NCBI RefSeq assembly: GCF_000003815.2
Contig: NC_049995.1
Location: forward strand, 5,172,729 to 5,236,728
Source: Branchiostoma floridae
Lineage: Eukaryota > Chordata > Leptocardii > Amphioxiformes > Branchiostomatidae
Length of the DNA stretch: 64,000 nt
Direction: 5' to 3'
Both the position numbers and the translations under genes were made by a program. Position 1 is the stretch's first letter. Each line of letters begins with the position of its first letter. Positions 34,560 to 53,664 of this stretch are shown one piece after another. Under the pieces are notes generated by a model, which was not told where the DNA came from, did no database searches, and saw only the letters and a program-made list of their open reading frames with translations.

Positions 34560-34721
34560 CCATGATACCCCTGACACGTGGGAGCCGCCATGTTGTGACC
34601 TCTGACCTAACGCGTGGGACAGACAGTACTTGTAGCACACGTACCGGGACAAACCAAGGACAAAAAGTCCTACAAAAACTCCCTTAAATATCACCAACCG
34701 TACCAGCCCACCACATAACCC
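34560..34721 (+). promoter_or_regulatory. Candidate AK2 promoter, TATA-less
   Basis: Directly upstream of the AK2 ATG there is no TATA box. Visible words are an E-box CACGTG at 34575, GCCGCCATGTTG at 34584 (YY1-like), and TTACCCATGATACC just before. Such sites are typical of housekeeping promoters; function is inferred. Confidence 0.5.
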
Positions 34722-40225
<5,504 letters not shown>

Positions 40226-42029
40226 ACGTCACAAGGGGGTATTGCTGCATATGGTACAGGGATTTAGTTTGTGCAAATTGATTTCTGAAATTGGGAGCAC
40301 AATGAAATTAGATGTCTGTCTACAACTTTGGGACCCAACATTTTTTGCCCAGGCAACTAGTAATGATAAATTGCTGTTCATGTGAACATCACAAGGGGGC
40401 AGTGCTGCATATGGTACAGGGATTTAGCTGGTTCTGAAATTAGGAGCACAATGTAATTAGAGATTGACATGTCTATAGACAATTTTGGGACCCAACAATT
40501 TTTGCCCAGGCAACTAGTAAAGATAAAGTGCTGTTCATGTGAATGTCACAAGGGGACAGTGCTTCATATGGCACAGGGATTTAGATGGTGAAAATTGATT
40601 TTTCTAATAGGGAGCACAGTGTAATTAGAAATTGACATGTATATCTACAACTTTGGGACCCAACAACCACTAAAGATAAGGTGCTGTTCATGTGAATGTC
40701 ACAAGGGGGCAGTGCTTCCTATGGCAAAGGGATTTGGATGGTGCAAATTGGGAGCACATTGTAAATCATGGCAAAGTAATACTAATAGAAACTGACATGT
40801 GTATGCACACCTTTGGGACCCAACATTAAACTCTGTGCTGTTCATGTGAAAGTCAATAGGGGGCAGTGCTTATGTTATGACACAGAGATTTATGGTACAA
40901 GCTGAAACAGGAAAATGAGAAAGTTACATCCTTGTCTGTATCCAACTATGGGCGCCAACATGAATTCCTGTCTGTGATATTTTGTAAGTACATGAGTTTC
41001 TGACCCAAACAATTTACAAAAATACTTCCACAAAAGTCTTAAATCTGAACATTTTTTTGAAGTTTGAAAAAATACTTTTTCCATTAGGTTTTACATATCA
41101 TTTTCCCACATAACAAGACTTTTCTTTCAAATATCACAAATTAGTGTTATGTTTGCAAATACATGCAGACAACATTATAGAATTTCCAGTAAAAGATCTT
41201 TATAGTTCTGGTGCATTAAGATAAATCTGTCAGTCACAAATATATGGCCATATTTTTACACATTTAACAGTAATTTCTCTACAATGTCTGTCATACAGAA
41301 CTAGAAGCATTACTATGTAATCTCCAAGCAGATGTTAGGATGAAAAATCGAAATGTTTCATTGACTAGACTTATCTGATAATCTGTAACAATTTCTGAAA
41401 AAAAAAATGCTGTTCATGTGAAAGTCAGTAGGGGGCAGTGCTTCTTGTGATATAGGAATTTAGATTGGTGGCCTATAGAATGTAAAAATGACCAGTTCTG
41501 TCTCAGGTGAACATTGTTTGATGTCTACAGTGTCAGTATTTTTGTCTACTCCTACTATACAGCCTACTCTAAAATGCTGTAAGTCTAGGGTTGTAGCCTT
41601 GAAGTTTGTCTGTGTTGGTACAAGTCATAGTGAAAACAAATTTTAAACTGTAACTTCCAACACATGATATTGGCCATGTCAAATCTCTATGACTGAGTAC
41701 TGTAAATCTGAAAACTTTCACAGTGGTTTTATTTTTGTGGTAAAAACTAAAATATCCACAGTGTTTTCATAACACTGTGATTATGTCAACTGTGTATGGC
41801 TACGGTACTGTAAGAATGGAAATTTAAAAACTGCAAAAAATCTTCTTGTCTTTCCAACTAGTCCAAAATGAAACCACTAGGAAAGGAAATGAATAGTAAA
41901 TCCCCTGAACTAATTAGTGTAGAATATGTCATGGTGCAATAGTGGATTTGGGGGGTTCAGGAAGGAATCATTATCATGGAAGACGGTGAAAATTATTTTC
42001 TTCTTCAACAAGCTACTATATAGATGAAC

Positions 42030-42035
42030 AATAAA
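42030..42035 (+). terminator. Candidate polyadenylation signal of AK2
   Basis: AATAAA in GAACAATAAAGACTTC, about 1.8 kb after the AK2 stop and beyond the repeat array. If used, the array lies inside the 3'UTR. Confidence 0.4.
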
Positions 42036-42059
42036 GACTTCTTTGGTGTCAATGCTTGC

Positions 42060-43839
42060 TTCTTGTTATGTCTGATGCTATTCATTATAATTACTCCAGG
42101 AAGGAAGGTCACCTCCTGAAGGAGTATTGAAGTTGGGTGGGTTACCAGTTGTTAGCAGCTGTTTCTTTTTCTTTTGCTGAATTCGTATATAGTTTGGTAT
42201 GTCATCTGCTTGCACAGTGTTTTTTTTTTACCGTAGCTGTTTCTATAATCTAATAATAATGTAATATTTATGAAAACTCTATTTTAAAAGAATGTGGAAC
42301 AGGTTATCATTAGGCTTTTGTGGGTTAGTGCTAATTGTTCTTGTTTTTTCAAGTATATATAGGGTTATGTGTATTTGGTGATATAATCTCTGGCTGCCAG
42401 GGGAACACAAGAAGCAGCTCCAAGCAGGTGTTACAGCTTCATGCACTGCATTCATTTAATTATTGCTTAATTTTATAATCAAACAACTACCTGGACATAA
42501 AAAGAAAACACGATTAGATAAAGATCAAGTGAAATAGGAGCTAATCTGAATAATTAACTAATTTTATTATCATAAATGAGGAAAGTTTATAAATCCACTG
42601 CATCAAAGTTAACTCTAATGCGGTATTTCTAAATCCTTTCTGCTCAACGAAAACAGCTCATTGGTAAGAATACGGTCAATCGACACCTTCTCTCTGCGTG
42701 TCAAGGGCGCTACTAAGCGAATTAAAAAAGAACAACAGAAGAGTAATATTGCAAAAATACGAATTTTCATTAGCTATTCAAGGGCGACCCCTAGCAGTCA
42801 ATGAAATAAATGCAACAGATTGACCTCTGCGTAATGTAGTAGCTAAACATTGATTGGTCGGTTAATTCTTGTTGACCAATCAGCAGGTAACATTGTTTGA
42901 TGTGCAGCATCATAGCAATACAATTTTCTGTATGTACATGAATACGACCAATCGGCGTCAATATCACCTTCCGACCGCACAACACAGCTGTTATCCGCGA
43001 TACACAAAATAGTGCGACCAAAATCTTGATACTTTTCACTTCGTTGCTGTATAATTACCACCATTTGTACACCATTTGCAAATATTTTCACGTGAAAGCC
43101 AGCGAGGCTTGAAATTTACTTTCTGGTGATATACTAAGTCGGTTTTTGGTTGTAATTAGGCAACCTGGGTCGTAATTTATAGCGTGATGGTAGAGGCAGA
43201 TTGATTGGTCAACTAATTTTAGTTGACCAATCAGCACGTAAGATCATTTGATGTGCAGTATCATAGCAATACAATTTTCTGTGTATATGTACATGAATAC
43301 GACCAATCAGCGTCAATATCACCTTCCGACCGCACAACACAGTTGTTATCCGCGATACACAAAGTAGTGCCACCAAAATCTTGAAACTTTCCAACTTATT
43401 GCTGCATAGTTACCGCCATTTGAACACCATTTGTCAATGATTTGACGAGAAAGCCAGTGAAGCCTGAATTTTACTGTGTGGTGGTATAATAAGTCGGTTT
43501 TTATCCGCAGTACAAATTAGTGCGCCCGAAAACTATGTTATATTTCCTGCAATGATATTTTTGCTCACTAGTCGGCGCTTTTGATCCATGTAATTTATCA
43601 GCGCATCAGACGCATTGTCTACGGAACCATCATAAAAGCTATTTTGTGAGCCACTAGCATGCTAGAAAGTTACAGGCAAAGCCAGTCATAACAGGATCAA
43701 ACTGGTCGCTCCTGAAGATATGCTCAGTTGTTTTACAATTCCCCAACTCCTCAAAATCAATGGATCACGATTCTGAGTATCATCATAGTGGCATCTAAAG
43801 TCATATTTCAATGGATTTACAGAAATTTTGAATTTTTCA
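42060..43839. repeat. Spacer with a 400-bp direct duplication
   Basis: 42840-43140 and 43198-43500 are direct copies of about 300 bp, period about 360-400 bp: both start GATTGGTC...GACCAATCAGCA and share ATAGCAATACAATTTTCTGT, CACCTTCCGACCGCACAACA and GTTATCCGCGATACACAAA. The remainder of the interval shows no gene. Confidence 0.8.
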
Positions 43840-44150
43840 TGTTACAGAGATGGAAGATTCTGTGAAAAGTGAGATGACCAAGATTACTGACGATGTAAAA
43901 GTTCTGCAGTAGCGATAGAGTCGGTATAGGGGGGCTTTGGGCTTTATCCCATTATAAAACAATAAATCCTCTATCATTGTTCTTTCATCAGGAAGAGTGT
44001 AGTAGTTCAACAGAGAGGGGTCCTTAGTTTGTCCGTATGTCATTGCTAGGAAAATGTCAGGGGGAACGTTTGGAACCGCCGCACGACCGGCACTACAACC
44101 TCTTCTCTTGCCCAACAGTCGCAAAGGAACATATTGCAAAGACGAAAACA
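43840..44150 (-). mobile_element. Possible LINE fragment
   Basis: Minus-strand frame with GKRRGCSAGRAAV and an end reading PLYRLYRYC, which echoes the end of the LINE tail at 7640. The Arg-Gly-rich segment resembles linker regions before LINE reverse transcriptases. Assignment is weak. Confidence 0.35.
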
Positions 44151-44439
44151 CAGAAACAACGCGTTATCAACTTAGCACGTACGTTGTGAATATCCATATG
44201 CACATAAGTAAGTCAAGTAAGAGGCCAAAGTTATCATTGCAAATCGCATAATGTCTCCAAGCAGATGTTAAGGACAAAGATCATAATGTTTTTAGAGTGA
44301 CGAGTTGACTTCTCTGACAGACTCTACCCCTAGATAAGTAGATGAATAGTAGAGTGAAAGACCAAAGGTGATATGAGATAGCGGGTGATGTCCAAATATA
44401 TCCATAACCTGCTCATTACGCACAAGATATGATGTATAC

Positions 44440-47400
44440 ATGAGTATAGGTGGCGCTTTGAAAGGTGGACATGGTGTTACAGGGGCTCCTCGCGCGTCGC
44501 CGAAAAATTGATCCTTATTAGGTTGACTTGCGCCCTAATGTCATTCTAGATGCGTGGTAAGTTTGTTGAATCTATTTGGGAAAGTTTCACAGGCTTTAAG
44601 CATACGTTTTTGTTCATTTTTACATTTTACAAGTCTGGACTACATACCCTATGAGAGCCCAAACTGCAGTACCGCTCCTGGCCGCGTCCTCAAAAGTGGC
44701 TAATACGACCGTCAAATTGCCAAATTTCTACCTTTTCGGGAATTGGGAAATGGTGAAAGGCTCAAAAGGGGTTTGATTTTTAATTTATGTTAAGACTTTG
44801 TTTTTCATAAAAGTGGCCATTTGAGAAAACGAAAACAACATTTAAGACAACTCACAAACCGGATATTTGTTAGAACTTCTTCTAAAACAGTGAAGGAACA
44901 ACGATAACTAATCAAGTGTTTGTTAGAACATGTTCTCAGTATCAAAATACTTAATATAACCTTTGTTATTTTTTTTAGCTCTTTTAAACCAGGGGATATC
45001 CTGATGGTGTAATTCATCACATGAAGTAAAAGTGGTCTTCTGTGCCACTGAGTTTGCAACAATTAAGGTAGAATGATTTTAAAGTGATTTGAAAATACAA
45101 ACGCAGGACGATTTTGCCAAAACAGGAGCACAGATTGAACGGAACGCAAACAGTTCAAAACATATGAAAGCATCTGTATTTCTTTCACAAAATGTTGACG
45201 TATGTAGCCAATTATAATAGAATGTTTATGAAGAAAAATTATAATAATGTTACATAATGTGGCGGAAGCGTAACTCAGTATGATGACTCAGCGAATACAA
45301 CTTGATGTCATTATCATAATTTATCAATTTGAGCTTGTGATTCTGCCACTGGTGCTATTTGTCATCAAATAACGATAGATGTACCTCATGTAAGAACCAT
45401 TAATGTATAATTTGATGTATCGATGTAATTCTCTACAATTAATTAGCTGTTGCTATCAGAATGTCGTTTTGTTTTGTTCGGTTTGTGTAATAAACCATAA
45501 GTACAACTTATTTATTTCTCTCGGCTTTGCTTACCGAAGATCGTCTGTAAGGATGTTGCCCACGCCTGGTCCACTTCTTTATGACAAAGATATATAAACC
45601 CAGCTTTCATGAGTATTTGTTAAAACAGTTTCCAAGACAATGTTACTAGTTGTATAGGAGGTCTAACGCTATATCTGTTAAGTATTTCCTAACTTGGGAA
45701 CTTGAGATGTACTCGAAATGTAACAACAACATCAGCAACGGTATACATGTAGTTGAATACATCATGTTATATAGGGAAGTATTCTTGGTCTTATCCTGTC
45801 ATGATTTGAACCTAATCTTTTTTCTGACTATTCTAGACCCTTTCTAAATTGATAGGCTTGATATCAAATGATTAACCCTAAAATGCCTGGTTAACTAAGC
45901 TTAAACACACATTGTCAACGAATTGTTGACATGAATTTCACCAGTTTCCTTTCTTGCCTTTGTAATGAAATAAGACTCGGAGAGTTTGATTCGTGGTTTA
46001 TTGAACAGCATGAACAACAGAAATTAGACACTACAATAGCAAAAGCCAATTAATTGTACAAAATAACATCAACGCATCACATAACATACGTTATATGTGT
46101 CTTATAACAAATAGCATCGATAAGCAGAACACCAAAACCATTTTATAAATTATGATAATTATAGCATTTATCAGACTGAGGTTTACCAGTTACGTTTTCT
46201 GTCATATGATATAACATTGTCATCATTATTTGCCGCACAGGCAGTTTAAGGCCTGTGACACCTGTAGATTCTCAGTCGAGCAGTTATATGGCCATAACTT
46301 TTGATGTAACCATCTGTTTTCAACAATTTTTGGCCAGTTAACGTAATTCACCCATATTCAAAATATGATGACTAGAAAATTGTGGATCCTCAATATTTTG
46401 GGGTTAAAAAACCATTTTTTGGTAAAAAATAGGGATGCTATTAAACTGGGTCTGTGCCCACTATGAAATGATTGTCTAACTGAGTCATATTTTCTGGAGT
46501 AATAGATTATATCTCTGTGATATCTAATATGCCTGGGGATCTTGCCGCTTTACATCGGTAAGGCTCCGTTTTGGGGCAAAAACAGAATTTTTTGACAATT
46601 TTTTGGTATTTTTCGTACAAATATCAATACAGCCACGGAAATCAAAGATATTGCAAGAAGGCCCGCTTGATTTCTGAAGGTCTAAGGCTTAATGAACCTA
46701 AATCTGCACAAAACTCGTAATGAAACTGGTGCCCTGATGTGGGCAGGGGCCGACGAAACACTACTTACCCTACATGAACTGCGCCCAAGTAAGACATGTT
46801 TGACTGTACGTAACATTAACCGATGGTAAAATATGAATGTTTTATGTCTGTATCTGTTAAATTGCTGTTGTATCAATGCGAAATTTCGCAAGCAGTTAGC
46901 CTTATAAGACATCAGTCAACTGCCATACAATCATTTTGGGCTAGAAATACCGATTTATAGCATTATTTTGCTGTTTCCTTGAAGTATGAGCGCCTCGCTG
47001 TTTTCCCGCCACTCCACACCCCGGGAGGTCGGAACACATGTTCGGACTGTACCACTTGCAGATCTCGCGGGGGTGCCCTTTTGTTAACCGCTTCTAGTTA
47101 TGCCGATATTTAATAAATACTAGATCAATATCTTTAACATTCAACATTAATAAGTCTCAAGAAAAGTAGTCAGTGTGGCCCGTGCATCGTAAGTTCCTGT
47201 TTTCGCAATGTAACATTAGGTACTGACATTGGACCGTTCTAAAAACGCTCCGGCCCGGCGGGGTTACCTGAGGTCACGCAGTGGTTCAAATTTCATGTTC
47301 GACCAAAATTGTCACAGGCCTTAAAGTGCCCGTGCGTAGACATTTTATTGCAATGAGCTACACATAGCGTTAACATTTGTTGGAAATGTGAAAGAAATAT

Positions 47401-48345
47401 ATGTACAGATCTGTCCAATCATGTCATGTTTTTGTATTCCCCTCATTCTGTGTTCATGCTTTGGAAAAAAAATTAATGTCTTATACAGTTGTATTTTCAA
47501 ATCTCTTATCCCACCTTCACCATTGCAAATTCTGTAGCACAGAAGACCACTCTGACTTGATTTTACATCCTACGCACTAAATATTAATGTTCCTTCATCC
47601 TGAGGTAAGTTGTAATGTAATACGAAGTCTTGCTCTTTCAGCCCAGGGCCCATCAAACGGCTTCCCCTAGCGCTCAATGTCATATTGCATTCGCAAGTGA
47701 TCTACACAGCTTACAAGATTTGAAAATAGGATTCAGATCTTTTGATAAAAACAGAAACATTGTTGCCTTTGTTGAATGTCTATGTCTTCTTGCACCTGTT
47801 TCCCAAAATAGAAATGAAATTTGGATGTGGCAGCCCAACAGACAATTCACAGGCCATGCACTCGATCGCTTCTACTAATTTAAGGAAACGTGTCACTTCT
47901 GACGTAATATTTCATGGCTTTGTAGGTGACCTGCCTTAGATATTGTCATTCCTCATATAAAATGGTCATATTTTGGACGGGAAAGTCAAATTAGCCCCAA
48001 ATATTCAAACCCCTTTGCGAGCCTTTCACCATTTCCCCATTCACGAAAAGAGGAAAATTTGGCAATTTGACGGTCGTTTTAGCCACTTTTCAGGACACGG
48101 CCGGGAGCGGTACTGCAGCTTGGGCTCTCATAGGGTATGTATTCCTGACTTCTAAAATGTGAAAATGAACAAGGACTTATGCTTAAAGCCTGGAAACCTA
48201 CCAAAATAGGTCCAGACATCTTATCACAAATATAGAATGACGTTTAAGGCGCTATTCAACATAAAAAGGATACTTCTTAGGAGCCCCTGTAACACCATGT
48301 CCGCCCGCCGAAGCGCCGCCTACATTTATGTCTACATTATATACA
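44440..48345. mobile_element. 3.9-kb structure with about 340-bp terminal inverted repeats
   Basis: 44450-44790 and 47975-48330 are reverse complements: GGACATGGTGTTACAGGGGC near the outer ends, then TACCCTATGAGAGCCCAA, CTGCAGTACCGCTCC, GACCGTCAAATTGCCAAATT and AAATGGTGAAAGGCTC inward. No transposase was found between the arms. It is either one long-TIR element or two MITE copies in opposite orientation. Confidence 0.65.
46241..47332. mobile_element. MITE with GGCAGTTTAAGGCCTGTGAC ends
   Basis: The left end GCACAGGCAGTTTAAGGCCT then GTGACA is inverted at the right end (TGTCACAGGCCTTAAAGTGC then CCGTGC). About 1.1 kb; nested inside the 44.4-48.3 kb structure. Confidence 0.65.
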
Positions 48346-48506
48346 AATGTATTGTACGTATTGAAAAGGTTAAGAATAGTTGGGCACCATCAGTTTTCTT
48401 CAACAACTTTATTCAATTGTTAATCTACCTATATATATATATATATAGCTATATGGGGCAAGGGGACTGTCCAAGAAGACCGGTAACCATACAGAAAACA
48501 TCACGA

Positions 48507-48900
48507 TCTTTAATGAATGAATGAAGACCTTTATTGTACAATTTTGCCCAACCGAGCTAAGTTCAGGTCACAACAAGTCAGGATATATACATACATAAAA
48601 GTGTCACAAATCTAGTCTAACACAAAAGTTCGGCTTCTTCTCGCTTCTTGGTAATAGTGAAAATGTAGGACTGTATGGGTTTCGCTATTGTCGGTTTGTC
48701 AAAACGCATGAGAAATATAAACTTGTCAGTGCTACTCATGTGTCTAAAATGAGGGAATCTACTTTCTATATAACTAAATAGAGTATTTCTATCATTCGCA
48801 TACATATCGCAATCAACAGTGAAGTGCACTTCATCTTCTACCATGTTTGAGGTACAAAATTGGCAAACTCTTTGTTCTAGAGGAGTGCGGTTGTGCCTTC
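48507..48900 (-). mobile_element. LINE C-terminal fragment with ATTC tail
   Basis: The minus-strand frame has MVEDEVHFTVDCDMYANDRN, the zf-RVT-type pattern, preceded by CQFC, and ends in AATAAAGGTCTTCATTCATT then CATT. Same tail type as the insertion at 27.7 kb, but shorter. Confidence 0.75.
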
Positions 48901-49194
48901 CTGATTCAATTCGCAGTCGGTGGCAACTGATTACATCTGCTTGTAGAGTTTATCCGATTTGTTTGGGCATCGTCTTTGGCCTTTTATTTGACTTTTTACT
49001 TGTGTCCAAATGCATATCCCCTACTTACGTGTTAAGTTAGTAACGCGTTGTTTCTGTATTTAGGTTTTTGCATTACGCTTTTGCGACTGTTAATCTATAT
49101 AACGAAAGCAAAAGATCTATAGAAGACGTTGTAGTGCAGTGGTCCTGAGGTGGTTTCAAACACCACGACTTTAACAATGTATATGTTGTCCCCG

Positions 49195-49580
49195 AACGGG
49201 ACATTCACGAGATATGACTCATAAGCACTAACCGCTAGTGTTAGCCGGTTAGCGTTAGGGTTAGAGTAGTGCTTAGATGCAACATGGCCAAGAGTGTGCT
49301 CTAGTCGGTCAAACTTGGTATCATTGGAAAGGTATCTTAGTACGCGGTTCTAAGCTGCAAACCGTTTTCAAATCGGGTGCTTACTTCCCGAGATATGACT
49401 TAGCACTAACAGCTAGGGTTAGGGCAAGGAGGTTAGGGTTAGGGTTAGGGTTAGGGTAGTGCTTAGATGCAACATGGCTAAGAGTGTGTTCTAGTCGATC
49501 AAACTTAATATCATTGGAAAGGTCTCTAAGTATGCAGTTAAGTTGTAAGCTGCAAACCGTTTTGAAATCGGGTTCTTACT
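49195..49580 (+). repeat. Duplicated unit with interstitial TTAGGG repeats
   Basis: Two units of about 185 bp share AGTGCTTAGATGCAACATGG, AAGAGTGTG, ATCATTGGAAAGGT and AAGCTGCAAACCGTTTT. Four perfect TTAGGG units plus degenerate ones lie at about 49431-49460, and single units occur in the first copy. Confidence 0.85.
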
Positions 49581-52500
49581 TGCACGTTTTCAGGCGCACA
49601 CTACTTCCATCTTCATTTTAAGTGTCTTACAAAGACACCTGAACTCAAGGCTCCTCAGTACCTGTCAATGTCCGTTTTTCTTTCAACGATGCAAGTTTTA
49701 TCACCCTAATTTAGTAAAAGTTTACTTTATGTACGATCATATACCTGGACATATAGCCACAGCTGCAACAGCGTGTAACCGAGGCACCCTCGTACCCCTC
49801 GATGTCGAGTTCAGTTCAAGTCACTGTTATCTAAAAACATACTAGACTGACACACTTACCATGGCGTTCAGGACATATTGTGTATGTACGTTGATAACTT
49901 ACAATACTGTTGTTTGACGATCAGACATTATGTATTTTGTTATTTCTCTGAGAAGGAGGGTCAATAGTGTCATTTTTTACTACACTTCTTGAATACAGTA
50001 TAATGAATGCCTTGTTTAGTTGTGATGCCAATTTTTGTCACTTTATTTCTTGTTACAAAGTTAATGGTGTCTATTTTGAAAACTTAATCATCTTGCTTTT
50101 TACCCATCTTATTTTTTTCTCTCGACCTATCACATAGTTCTTGTAGTCTGCAGTGGATGATATCCATGATAACATTTACTTGCAGTGGCCTAGGTGGAAA
50201 AACAGACAAAAAACAGTACCTTATACCTCCCTATAAATCAGTAGCCTCTTCCATTGACCTCATGACCTGGACTGCCTTGGTTTGATAAACAACTAGTTTT
50301 ACCACCTCTACTTCCTTCCACTCCAGCAAGTTTGACCTTTGCAGTCATCTTCACACTCACTTCCTCTCACTCCACAGTACAAAAATGTATACTGATAGTG
50401 TCTTGAAATAACACACACACACACACACGGTCACAAACACACAGAATGATGTAAAAATGATGTCTTTGCACAGTGACAGAGTCAAATGATGAGAACACAA
50501 AGTTTAACACGATACAGTAAATCTTATACTGCACTTTAATTGTCAAGTATTTTTTTCAAAATCATCCAACAACTCTTCCTCAGGGAAATGATATAATACA
50601 ACACCTACGCAAAAATACAACTTACTGATCATCCAAGTGGCTTTATCCTCATGGCTATGGAATAAATAATACATCTTGATTTGCATCTAATATTTAAATA
50701 TTTCATACAACAATGTCAGTGGAAGTCTATGTACAAGCATTGGAACACATGTTTGAATGGACAAAATTTACTAAAAGGTGTTTTTGATTCAAAGATTGAA
50801 TAAAAACTCGTACAACGAGAGAACATTATTTCACATACATGTTACTAAAAAATCATTTACCTAGAAATCAGATAGTTTTGTGGGATGTATATGGACAGAA
50901 TTTGTTCACCTAAAGGACACAGAGTACAGTGCAGGATTTTATTTGCAATTAAAGGTTTAAAATGTTAAAAATATTTATTAAATATTTATTCCAGTGTAAA
51001 CGCTTTTGAAGACACACCCTGATGATCTTTAAAAAAAAAAATCTTAAATCTAGAATGATGCTGATGCTAGGCAATTCACAGTCTATATATGTATCAACCA
51101 ATCACAGTAAAGATATGAGAAATTGTGAGAGCTCATTGGTTAGGATGTACAATTGGATTTTGCATCACTTTTTTAAGTTTGAGCTTTTACTGCAGTAAAA
51201 TCATACAATTTACAGTATAAAGCTGCCATTTTTTTAATTACAAGACTTGGGGGTGATAATCAATGGCTGGACAATACAAGGCACAATCTATAGTACAATC
51301 ATACATTATAGTAACTGGAAGGAAGGTTAAGACACAATTTTCATAAGTGCTTATGTCAATATTGACGCTAAAATATAACAGTTCCTCATTACAAACAGCC
51401 ATCATAAGTATTATCAATAAACATAGAACATTCAGACAGTGACTCGAGTAAACATTCTTTTGAGAAGCAAACAGTACATCATTATTGTTAAGTACATACA
51501 ATATAATTGCAGTTTTCATAATGTTTTTTTTTCCTTCTCAAAAGAACAATTTTATGTATAGTAAGTCACACTGCCAGGTTAAGAATCGGCTGCTATCTTC
51601 ACTATGGGCAGAAATTGACATAGTAGTGTATTAAGTACCAGGTGACAGGAATCGAGAATTGGAAGTACGTTTCGTAAGATGTAATATTCAATAACATTGG
51701 AAGTGTGTATAATTTGTACAAACATCTATGTTCATTGAATAATGCTGTTATTATATTTAGGCTAATTGCAACCAGGAAATGTTAACTTTTGGTGACTTCG
51801 GCAATTTAAGCTATGCCAGCATGCCATACCATCATATTAAAATTTGGCCCTCTCATATAGTTCTATCAAAAATACACTCTAAATAAATGGAAGGAACTGC
51901 AGCTACAATAATGTCCAAAACTTTCACATACACTGCAACCAAAAGAAGGGAAGGAATTTAATTGCTTTGGATACCAAATATCTTGACAAAATTTGCTTAA
52001 AAATGTTTCCATCAATGGTTTGGTAAAGGCATTCCAGTTACATGTACTAGTTTTCTTCTTGAATATTAAGATTTTTTTTATTATCCCCCACTTTAAAAAT
52101 CTTTTCATTAACATTAAGCTTGACGTTGTACTTTAGCCCAACAAATCTTTATGCAATATACATTTGTATATCTTTAGGTACAAACAGAAAACAGGTAATG
52201 AATTAGATCATGGCAGTGAAATTGAAACGAATCTGAAAAAAATCCTACTGGTGGCAAAAAGCATGTTGCTTATTTTGGAAGAGCCATTTTTGTATGACGT
52301 AAGGCCACATGACTTCATTCCTATGGATGACTATTCTTCTAAAGATGCCAAATCTGAAAACATACTAAGCAAATAGCCACAACTTTTGACAGTACACAAA
52401 AAGCACTTACTCATCAAAGGTCTAAGAATCTGAGTATCTCTGACACTGATATAAGAGAAGCTTCAATTAGACAACTTTTAACACGGTAAATCACACATTT

Positions 52501-53664
52501 GAGGCATGATTTTTGTCACATAAGTACACTGGAAAGGTTTTAAAATTTAAGGTACCAATATTTACAAACTTCTACTTTTGCTATTAAGGACATCATCTGA
52601 TCAAGTTCAGTTGCATTCATATAATACTTACATTCTTCTTTTTACATAATTCATGAAAACCAGCAACAACCTACTAAAGGCACCTACAGTGTTATATAGT
52701 CTAAAGGGATGTACCAATTTGAGTTCTCGGTTCTTTGATTTTTTTCCACAAAAAATGGGTACCAGTATTCTAAAGAACTGATTCAGAATAAGATTTGTAA
52801 AAACTTTCATTTCATGCAAAACTTACTGGATATTAAAAAAAGGGCAAAACCCATGTTTGAGCGAATATAGAACATTAGGCACTTGCTGATTGGTCCATAG
52901 AAGTCATGTGATAAAGGAAGAAGGGCATGTGCACAATTTGTGACTTAAATGAAAGATGCAACATAGAACAAAATGTAATTTCATTATTCATAGGTAAAAA
53001 TGGGTCAATAAAAGCTTGTCCATTGGATAAAACATGTAACAATAGTGTGCCATTAGGCCCGCCCCTGAGGAGTCGCCAAAAACGAACGAGAAAGAAACCA
53101 AGAACCGAGAACTCAAAGGGTGCAGAAGGGTTTCATAGAACACTGGAGACAGCATTGAACATTTTGTTTAATTCGAAGGCAACATTCACCCCAACTTCCA
53201 CATACCTAGTTACAGCAACAACAATATAGAAAACATAGTTTTTTCTCACAAAGCAGAATGATACAAGGAAGCTTTTTGAGGGTCTGTTGGGGGTTTGGAA
53301 AATCTGAAAAAATGACAAACCTTGGATGGTCTTTTTTCATCCACACTATATAAATCTGATGTATATAAGTACGTTCATAAATATGTAAACTGCTTGATAT
53401 GTTTTAGTTTACTTTCTACTAGTTTGTATTAGACAAGATATTATATTCATTTATGGTCATTCAGTTATGGTCAGTCTTGACCAAACAGAGACGATGAGAA
53501 TACCCCTTGCACAGACTATTGTCAAATTTTGACTTTATGATTCAATAAAATTCACATCCAGCCCCTATAGGGTCAGGGACTGGACCTGAACAATTGTACA
53601 GAAAACGAAAATTTAAACTGAAAGACAAATGATCTTGAATCTTAAGTACTATAAGGAAGGGCAC
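49581..53664. other. AT-rich stretch, probably partly the RhoGAP 3'UTR
   Basis: No gene recognised. The part nearest 53664 must contain the 3'UTR of the minus-strand RhoGAP gene; its end is not defined. A CA microsatellite is at 50410-50428. Short frames lack family signatures. Confidence 0.5.
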
